From Thermodesulfobacteriota bacterium (lineage in GTDB: Bacteria > Desulfobacterota > DSM-4660 > Desulfatiglandales > Desulfatiglandaceae): a stretch of 13,275 nucleotides of DNA. Position 1 is the stretch's first letter. Every line of letters begins with the position of its first letter. A model generated the notes under the pieces. That model did no database searches and was not told the DNA's origin. It saw nothing but the letters and a program-made list of their open reading frames with translations. Where the stretch lies: the NCBI GenBank assembly GCA_028278625.1, contig JANQDY010000253.1, forward strand, positions 1 to 13,275, in the 5' to 3' direction. The position numbers and the translations under genes were made by a program. This document shows, piece after piece, positions 6,177-12,700 of this stretch.

Positions 6177-7847
6177 TTAGGGCTTTTTAGTATCAAAACA
6201 TAATGATCTGACCATCCCCTTCAAGTATTCCATCGGCGTATCCAACAGGCTGACCGCGTAAACGCCGATCAGTTTCTTGTTCTTGTATGCGATGACGCCA
6301 ACTGTTATGATTTTAGCATTTTGAATGTTTGCGCCGATTTCAAAATAGTTGGCCTGGGTGTTGTCCGCCAGGTGAATCATTTCCTTGTTGTTCAAATGAA
6401 CATTCGAAAGCCGCTCCATCCCTTTCATATATTGAATCACGTATTTCTCGCTGTCTTTTAATGGGAGACCCTGGGGGATGTGGTCCACGGTGACCATAAA
6501 GGCGGGCAATCCCCTTATTCCGCTTCTGCTGAAAACAAAAGGCGCATCCAGGTTTTGGGCCGGTACCACCAGTTCGGCATCGTACTCAGCTCTAAATCCC
6601 GGCGCCTTATTCACATACGGCGTCATTTGCGGGCTTTTACGTTTGGGTGCCAGCGTTTTTCGTCTTTTGTCTCTCTCCTCGTAATCCGCTGTCCGCCAGA
6701 ATCGATCCAGAGATTCGAGCCTGTTAAAAGCGTTTCCGTTTTCAGAAAGCGGTCCGTCCGATTGTACCGCCGGAAGGATATAGCCCCTTAGGATCCCTTC
6801 CGGAGTGCGGGCATGCCCATCTTTTAGGCGGCCGGTGAAAACCACCACCAGTTGTTTGTCTTTCAGAACGTAAATCCGCTGTCCCCGGTAGCCCACCGCC
6901 GCATAATTCCCTGGGCCCATGACCCACCACTGATATCCGTAACCGGGCAGAATGGTCGCCGGGATCTGTTTTCTTGTGGCCTCGGCCACCCACTTTGCCG
7001 ATACGATTTGCCGGTTGTTCCATGTGCCGTTCCTTAGAAACAGGTATCCGAATCTGGCCATATCCCGGGGCCTCATATGGATCCGGCCCCAACCGATGGT
7101 CTGTCCGTGTATATTGGCCGGCCAGTAAACATCTTTTATGCCCATGGGGTTGAACAGGTGTTCTTTGGCGAACTCAGAAGCGGTTTTGCCAGTGGTTTTC
7201 TCGATGATGGCCGTGAGCAGAAACGAAGCGCCGTTGCAATACTCGAATCGGGTGCCGGGAGGCTCCATCATGGGCAGGTCAAGCATGTACTGCACCCAGT
7301 CCTCGCTCCAACGCATCTCGTTTAGGCCTTCCCAACGATACAGGTAGGAATCCCGGCATTCAAGGCCCGTTGCCATTTCAAGCACGTCTTTCAAGGTGAT
7401 TTGCTCTTTCAGGGCATCCGGATTTTTAGGGGCTTTCTCCGGGAAAAAGCCGAGCAGCGATTGGTCCACATTCTTGATATACGCCTCATCAATTGTGATG
7501 CCGATAAGGGTTGAGGATATGCTTTTGGTGCAGGAGAAGATGTTGTGTTTTGAATCGGAACCTCGCGGAAAATGGTAGGTGTCCAATACCACGTATCCGT
7601 TTCGGATAATCAGGATGCTGTCCATTTCAATGTTGTCCCGCCAGAGGACATCCATCATATCCGCCAGGATTTCCGAGCTCATCCCCTGGCTTTCGGGAGT
7701 TGCCGTTCTCCATTGTTCTCCGGGCCAGTAATCCGCGGCCGAGCAGATATCAGTGGAAAACAGAAAAATCGAGATGAGAATAAAAGGAAGAAGCTGCACA
7801 ACAATCGGTTTTTTGTGGCTTTTGAGCCACCTGTCTATGGTTGCCAT
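6177..7847 (-). CDS. Exported serine hydrolase, class C beta-lactamase / esterase family, with extra C-terminal domain
   Basis: This 556-residue protein starts with a signal peptide: basic residues to K13, hydrophobic 15-30, then ICSA/ADY at about 37, suggesting export by Sec. The catalytic domain (about 45-360) has the Ser-x-x-Lys motif SCTK (S105, K108) and the Tyr-x-Asn motif YCN (Y203, N205), plus GYRGQ (319-323) where the third active-site motif usually lies. It fits the Pfam Beta-lactamase family, which covers esterases, D-amino-acid peptidases and amidases, so true beta-lactam hydrolysis should not be assumed. Residues about 360-556 form an additional region: a basic charged linker (388-405) and then a roughly 140-residue alternating-strand domain that I cannot assign; it faintly recalls PsbP/Mog1-type folds. 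The ATG has an excellent AAGGAGG (7854-7860). It is the last gene of the GntR-slipin operon, 24 bp after the slipin. Confidence 0.86.
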   Translation of the reverse strand: MATIDRWLKSHKKPIVVQLLPFILISIFLFSTDICSAADYWPGEQWRTATPESQGMSSEILADMMDVLWRDNIEMDSILIIRNGYVVLDTYHFPRGSDSKHNIFSCTKSISSTLIGITIDEAYIKNVDQSLLGFFPEKAPKNPDALKEQITLKDVLEMATGLECRDSYLYRWEGLNEMRWSEDWVQYMLDLPMMEPPGTRFEYCNGASFLLTAIIEKTTGKTASEFAKEHLFNPMGIKDVYWPANIHGQTIGWGRIHMRPRDMARFGYLFLRNGTWNNRQIVSAKWVAEATRKQIPATILPGYGYQWWVMGPGNYAAVGYRGQRIYVLKDKQLVVVFTGRLKDGHARTPEGILRGYILPAVQSDGPLSENGNAFNRLESLDRFWRTADYEERDKRRKTLAPKRKSPQMTPYVNKAPGFRAEYDAELVVPAQNLDAPFVFSRSGIRGLPAFMVTVDHIPQGLPLKDSEKYVIQYMKGMERLSNVHLNNKEMIHLADNTQANYFEIGANIQNAKIITVGVIAYKNKKLIGVYAVSLLDTPMEYLKGMVRSLCFDTKKP

Positions 7848-7871
7848 GTGACACCTCCTTTAAAGGGGCCG

Positions 7872-8801
7872 TTATTGTGGTCCACCCTTTTCAGCCAGTG
7901 CCGTCAAACCGGCCATGGCCCCAAGATTCATGGACTCCAGCGCAGAGGCCGGTACAATCACCAGGGATCCCTTTTCCTTGAGTCCCTCAAAGAGCATGTT
8001 CATGCCGCGCAGCTGGAGGGCCACCGGATTGTTGCGGTATTTTTCGCTGGCTTCCGCGAATTTCTCCGAAATTTCGGTCTCTGCCGTACCCAGAATGATT
8101 CTCGCCTGACGCTCCCGCTCCGCCTGGGCCTGCTTGCTCATGGCATCGGCCAGTTCGGGAGGGATGATGATGTCCTTGATCCCCACATTCTGGCAGGTGA
8201 TGCCCCAGGGATTGGTGTTTTCATCCAGGGTTTTCTGAAGCTCTTCGCCCACTTTTTCACGATGCTGCAGGAGATCGGCCAGCTCATGCCTGCCGATCAT
8301 GTCCCGCAATCCGGTCTGGGCGATGTAGGCGACGGCTTCGGTGTACTTTTCCACCTCAAGGGCCGCTTTCTCCACATCCCAGACCATCCAGTAAACCACG
8401 GCGTCTACATTGACCGGAACCGTGTCCTTGGTCAGGGTTTTTTCTGCGTTGAAGTCGGTGACCCTTATCCGCTGGTCGATGTATTTATCCACCCGATCCA
8501 CCACCGGAATGATCAAAAAGAGCCCCGGCCCCTTCAATCCATTGTACTTGCCCATCCTTAAAACCACTCCCTTTTCCCATTGGTCGGCGATCTTAAAGGC
8601 GGATGCCACAAGCCAGGCCAGAACAACCCCCGCTATGGCCGGCAGCGCTTGAATCGTCTTTGTATAATAGAGAATTCCAACAACCGATAGCAGAACCAAA
8701 AAAACGGTAACGGCAATGGGGTTGATGCCCCTGGTCCCGGACCCGCCGTCGGTCTTTATCTCACTTTCGCTCTCTTTCTTTCTTTCGAGTTTTGGTGTCA
8801 T
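7872..8801 (-). CDS. Slipin (SPFH / band 7 / stomatin-like membrane protein)
   Basis: This 309-residue protein belongs to the prokaryotic slipin group. A polar N-terminal tail (1-25) is followed by two hydrophobic segments (about 27-46 and 53-71). The band 7 domain starts at WEKGVVLRMGKY and includes GPGLFLIIPVVDRV (91-104), TKDTVPVNVDAVVYW (124-138), IAQTGLRDMIGRHELADLL (160-178) and the NPWGI...VGIKDIIIP segment (198-214). A basic and acidic coiled helix around QAQAERERQARII (224-236) and a C-terminal NPVALQLR region complete the family pattern. Slipins form oligomeric membrane microdomain scaffolds and are usually encoded next to an NfeD protease or OB-fold protein; here none is visible and an exported serine hydrolase follows instead. 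The ATG at 8801 has AAGGAGG upstream and lies 10 bp past the GntR gene's stop, so they are co-transcribed. Confidence 0.92.
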   Translation of the reverse strand: MTPKLERKKESESEIKTDGGSGTRGINPIAVTVFLVLLSVVGILYYTKTIQALPAIAGVVLAWLVASAFKIADQWEKGVVLRMGKYNGLKGPGLFLIIPVVDRVDKYIDQRIRVTDFNAEKTLTKDTVPVNVDAVVYWMVWDVEKAALEVEKYTEAVAYIAQTGLRDMIGRHELADLLQHREKVGEELQKTLDENTNPWGITCQNVGIKDIIIPPELADAMSKQAQAERERQARIILGTAETEISEKFAEASEKYRNNPVALQLRGMNMLFEGLKEKGSLVIVPASALESMNLGAMAGLTALAEKGGPQ

Positions 8802-8811
8802 GGTTGCCTCC

Positions 8812-9177
8812 TTATCTCTTCTTGAGTTCTTCCATCACGTCATGGGCGGTGAATCCGTAGGCCGCGGCAATGCTCAGGATTTCATTGCAGATGGTTTCAA
8901 GCTTTCGTCTCCTTTCTTCCGGGGAAACATGAATCTCAACGGGGCCGATAAAGGTTCCCGTCCCTTGCTGGGTCTCCAGGACATTCTGGATCTCCAACTC
9001 GCGGTACGCCTTGCTCACCGTGTTGAGATTCACCTTGAGCTGGACGGCAAGGGCCCTCACCGTGGGGAGCTGCTCACCCACCTTGAGGTTCCCCGCCGCG
9101 ATGCCGTACCGGATCTGGTCGATGATCTGCCGATAGAACGGGATGCCGCTTTTGGGGTCCAACTTAAAATCAATCAC
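8812..9177 (-). CDS. GntR-family transcriptional regulator, YtrA subfamily
   Basis: This is a 121-residue regulator beginning at GTG (9177-9175). The start rests on a strong AAGGAGG (9 bases upstream) and the family-typical beginning M-I-D-F-K-L-D; the frame is open further upstream but has no ribosome site there. Residues 11-77 are the GntR winged helix: GIPFYRQIIDQIRYGI, GEQLPTVRALA (35-45), the recognition helix in NLNTVSKAYREL (50-61) and the wing GTGTFI (72-77). The short helical tail (about 80-121), too small for a FadR or HutC effector domain, is typical of the YtrA subfamily. Such regulators are usually first in the operon they repress, often with membrane-protein genes; here it precedes a slipin and a hydrolase. 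Palindromes over its promoter support autorepression. The effector is unknown. Confidence 0.9.
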   Translation of the reverse strand: MIDFKLDPKSGIPFYRQIIDQIRYGIAAGNLKVGEQLPTVRALAVQLKVNLNTVSKAYRELEIQNVLETQQGTGTFIGPVEIHVSPEERRRKLETICNEILSIAAAYGFTAHDVMEELKKR

Positions 9178-9204
9178 CGGGCACCACCTCCTTCCAGGTT
9201 GGAT

Positions 9205-9228
9205 ATTGTGATAGTTGATTAGTACAAT
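9205..9228. promoter_or_regulatory. Candidate operator for the GntR regulator (24-bp imperfect palindrome)
   Basis: On the plus strand the 12-bp halves begin ATTGTGATAG and end AGTACAAT; 8 of 12 positions are symmetric, with perfect 5-bp ends ATTGT/ACAAT. It lies between the proposed -10 and the start codon, covering the probable transcription start, which is where a repressor would act. Binding by the adjacent GntR protein is inferred. Confidence 0.5.
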
Positions 9229-9231
9229 AGA

Positions 9232-9258
9232 TGTATATTTTAACAATTCAATTGTCAA
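9232..9258 (-). promoter_or_regulatory. Promoter of the GntR-slipin-hydrolase operon
   Basis: On the minus strand a consensus TTGACA (9258-9253) is followed 15 bp downstream by TATACA (9237-9232), or at 17 bp by the weaker TACATC. It is the only strong -35 in the region and lies about 75 bp upstream of the GTG at 9177. The short spacer would suit a regulated promoter. No other promoter is evident in the 10-bp and 24-bp gaps of the operon. Confidence 0.55.
9240..9258. promoter_or_regulatory. Second candidate operator overlapping the -35 element
   Basis: TTAACAATT and AATTGTCAA flank a single central base, giving 9-bp arms with one mismatch. The element overlaps the TTGACA of the operon promoter and reuses the ACAAT/ATTGT half-sites of the palindrome at 9205-9228, in the opposite arrangement. 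It may be a second binding site for the same repressor. Confidence 0.42.
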
Positions 9259-9300
9259 CAGAAATATGCATCTTTCACGAAAAAACCGCGTGACCAGAAA

Positions 9301-9329
9301 GGGACGGGGAATTGACTGTCCCCGGAATT
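9301..9329. repeat. REP-like GC-rich hairpin element
   Basis: GGGGA (9306-9310) can pair with TCCCC (9319-9323) around ATTGACTG, with GGGAC just before and CGGAATT just after. It resembles the short dispersed palindromic elements often scattered in proteobacterial intergenic DNA and near REP-associated transposases. Only one copy is visible here, so its repetitive nature is unproven. Confidence 0.3.
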
Positions 9330-9421
9330 ATGTTGCTTCCACTGCCGGAATACCTTTCTTGACAACCGGTTATTATGAGCTTGCGCTCAGGTAAGATCAG
9401 CAAATAAGCAAGGAGAACGGT

Positions 9422-9567
9422 GTGGCTTTAGCGAATCTTGCGAGCAAAGGGCAGGTCACAATCCCAAAAGCAATTCGAAATTCGCTACGTTTGAATATGG
9501 ATGCGAGGCCGTGACGACCTTTGACAAAAAGGCCTCAGGATTCAGCTTGTTCCAATTGATCGAATAA
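9422..9567 (+). pseudogene. Remnant of a VapBC-type toxin-antitoxin locus (internal deletion)
   Basis: A GTG at 9422, preceded by AAGGAG 6 bases upstream, opens a 30-codon frame beginning ALANLASKGQVTIPKAIRNS, the N-terminal half of an AbrB/MazE-like swapped-hairpin antitoxin of VapB type. The match ends after about residue 25 and the frame stops at the TGA at 9512-9514. In another frame, 9493-9567 reads GCEAVTTFDKKAS followed by FSLFQLIE and TAA, which is the characteristic extreme C-terminus of a PIN-domain VapC toxin. The two pieces are therefore the ends of an antitoxin-toxin pair joined by a deletion of the middle (about 450-500 bp, estimated from usual family lengths). Neither product can be functional: the antitoxin has lost its toxin-binding tail and the toxin all but one of its acidic catalytic residues. 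Confidence 0.72.
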
Positions 9568-9795
9568 AAGAATCGGGAAATTTGTCAACAGATCCCTTCT
9601 CTTTCTTTTGTGCTTCACAAGTCTAAATGTCAAGCATACCTACGTAATCCTCTTGAGATATTATCAAATTTTAGTATGTTAATCCGAGAAGAATGCGGAA
9701 TGTCTCTGCATGTTTTTTCGAGACGGGCAAAGTGGAAAGAGATTTGAGTTATTAAACCGGCACATCATAATATCATCAAAGGAAAGGAAGGCGTT
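9568..9795 (+). promoter_or_regulatory. Upstream region and possible promoter of the large repeat protein gene
   Basis: This 228-bp AT-richer gap lies between the VapBC remnant and the GTG at 9796. TTGAGA (9653-9658) and TATGTT (9675-9680) are 16 bp apart and form a plausible sigma70 promoter with a leader of about 110 nt. No riboswitch or terminator was recognised. Confidence 0.35.
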
Positions 9796-12700
9796 GTGAA
9801 TGGAAAAACAGGATTTCATAAACAGGCAATCTTTTATGTCATTTCAATGTTAGTCCTTTTGTCGCCGGTCATCGGCTTTGGTGCCACAATCGACGTATAT
9901 CCGGGACAAAAGATCCAGGACGCCGTAAATAGCGCATCCTCCGGGGACACGATTGTCGTACATGCGGGAACTTACACCGAAAACATTGCAGTCAAAAAGC
10001 AACTCACCATAAAAAATGCCGGAGATGGAGACGTAACCATCATCGCCAAGAAAGGTTCAGACCCGTGCATCAAGATAACTTCCTCGGGTAGCGGTTCAAC
10101 CATTCAGGGCTTGATACTGGCTGGCGCAACATCAGATGACGGCATCCACCTGGACGAGGCCGGTAACTGTTTTATTAAAGACAACCACATTTTGAACAAT
10201 GGGCATTTCGGCATTCACAGTACCGGATCGGGAAACACCATCTCCGGAAACCATATTGCGAACAACGGCAGGGATGGAATCCACATCAAAGGCGACAACA
10301 ATACGGTTAACGACAATACCATCGACAATATTCGAGGAAATGGAATCCATATCATTGGAAAGCAGAACAGAATATTCGGGTCAGCCCAATATACGCAATC
10401 CATCACCAACTGTGCTCGATCAGGCATCAGGCTCAGTACCGGTATCAGCCCGCTCCAATCAAAGGACGATAACGAAGTCTATAACAACGCCTTGGAAAAA
10501 AACTTCCACGGCATCCATGTGCTGTTATCCTCCTCCAACATGATCCACGACAACCGGATCATCAACCATCATCAGGGAATATATCTGCTTGATTCCGCGT
10601 TGAACGACATCTACGGCAACACGGTCAAGCGGAACAAGGAGTTTGGCATCAATATTCAACAGGTTCTTGATTGTCCATGGAAGCCGGAACGGAACATGGT
10701 CCACAACAACACCATCACGGAATGCCTTATAAGCGGAATAATCCTCGAAAATCTGAATATCTTTCGAGAGAAGAACCTCAACGATGTCTATGATAATCAC
10801 ATTTCACTCTGTTTGATCGGGATAGACGCTCTCAGGGATACCGCATCTTCGATTCATGATAACACCATCGAGGCGGTGGGCGTCGGCATCGGGCTCGAGC
10901 GCTCAAAAGATACCACAATCTTTCAAAACAGGATCAGGGTTGATTTGATCGGTATCTGGTTTATCGGTTCTTCATCAAATAACGTCAGTTTTAACAGCAT
11001 ATCCAGTTTAGCGCATGCGCTTATAAACTCCGGCAATAGCGGCGAGGTAAATGCGGCGTACAACTGGTGGGGTTCCAACGATGATCCGGGCAGCCTCATA
11101 GAAGGGCCAAACGTGATCTATGCGCCGTATCTGGTGTTGAGCGCTGATGCCAACCCTGAAAAAGTTTTTGATTCCGAACCCCTGAACATGTCGACCATTA
11201 CGGCGGACTTGTGGCATGACAGTTCGGGCAATTATCATGACCCCGCATACGGTCATGTGCCGGACGGCACGCCGGTGGCATTTGACATTACGAACGTCCC
11301 TCCCTTGGGAGACCTGGACCCGCTGGAATCTCAAACAAGCAGCGGCAGCGCCACATCCACCTTCACCGCAACGGATACCGGAGAGGCGGATATCACAGCG
11401 TCCGCCGGCTGGCAGACCGTCCACACGTCCGTTACAATTGGAGCATTGTCATTGCTTTCCCTCACAAAAACAGCCTCATCCGATCCGGTCAAGGCCGGCC
11501 AGGATATCACCTATACCATGAAAGTCCATAACAGCGGGCCGAGTCAGGCGGAAGACGTGGAACTCACGGATGTGATCCCGTTGCATCTCGGTAATGTCGG
11601 GTATTCTCTTGTGAGTGACGTAGGCCCCTGGGAAAGCTGGCCCCCCGGCCCAGGATACGTGGATCTCCAAAGCCTTCCAGTGGATCAGGTCAAAAACGTC
11701 TGGATAATCGGAACCGTGGATCCGGACACCCCAAACGGCACGCTTTTGGAAAACACCGCTTCCGTAACATCAACCACCTATCCCGGCACCATATCCGCAT
11801 CCGTAACGACCACGGTAGCCAGCGTGGCACACGTTGCCCTTACGAAAACAGTGGATGATGCAACGCCGGGCGTCGGTGAAAGGGTCACCTTTGAGGTGGC
11901 GGCCAAGAATAACGGGCCCAGTAACGCAAAAGATATCCGGATCCTCGACATTATGCCCCTTGCCTTCGCGGACGTCGTTGTAACGCCATCTAAAGGGAGC
12001 TATGATGACGGCCTGTGGACGATCCCTTCTCTTTCAGTGGATGAAAAAGCGACCCTGAGGCTTGAGGGAACCGTCACCCAGGAGATGGAATGTAAAATAT
12101 ACACCAACATTGCGTTCACAAAATATCCCAACGCTTCGCCGAAAGTGGTTAGCGCCACCATATCCGTAAAATGCCCGGTCCCCGGCGTCACCACCCTGGC
12201 GGTCACCGATATCGGCAAAACCACCGCCACCGGAAACGGAAATGTGACGGATCTGGGATCCCCACCTCCCACCCAGCACGGCGTCTGCTGGAACACCACC
12301 GGAAACCCCACCATTTCAGACAGTAAAACGGAAGACGGGCCCGTGAGCGCCACCGGTCCGTTTACTTCCCGCATGACAGGGCTTTCTCCCGACACCACCT
12401 ACTATGTGAGGGCCTATGCAACCAATACCGCCGGAACATCATACGGCAATGACGTTTCTTTTACCACCAGTGGTCAAAGGCCGACGGTGAGCACCCAGGC
12501 GGCGACGAATATCGGCAAAACCACGGCGGACGGAAACGGAAGTATTACGGATCTTGGTGTGCCAAATCCCACGGAGCACGGTGTCTGCTGGAACACCACC
12601 GGGGATCCCACCATATCAGACAGCAAAACGGAAGACGGGCCCGTGAGCGCCACCGGTCCTTTTACTTCCCATATGGCAGGGCTTTCTCCCGACACCACCT

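Noticed and set aside
6003..6203. Small plus-strand frame (66 codons) between the cyclase and hydrolase
   Set aside because: No Shine-Dalgarno site, no recognisable similarity, and it runs into the convergent hydrolase gene's end.
6177..7847. True beta-lactamase conferring antibiotic resistance
   Set aside because: Only the general serine hydrolase motifs are present; the third motif is GYRGQ instead of KTG, and the size and extra domain fit esterase or peptidase relatives.
7572..8561. Long plus-strand open frame (329 codons) spanning the hydrolase start and slipin gene
   Set aside because: It is antisense to two well-supported genes with clear family motifs, has no ribosome site, and its translation resembles no family.
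9700..9770. Possible c-di-GMP (GEMM) riboswitch ahead of the surface-protein gene, prompted by GGGCAAA
   Set aside because: The core GGACGCAAAGCC-type segment and tetraloop receptor pattern are absent, and no paired helices bracket the motif.
9800..9853. ATG at 9800 as start of the large protein
   Set aside because: This frame reaches a TAG after 17 codons; the GTG at 9796 is in the long frame and gives a full signal peptide.
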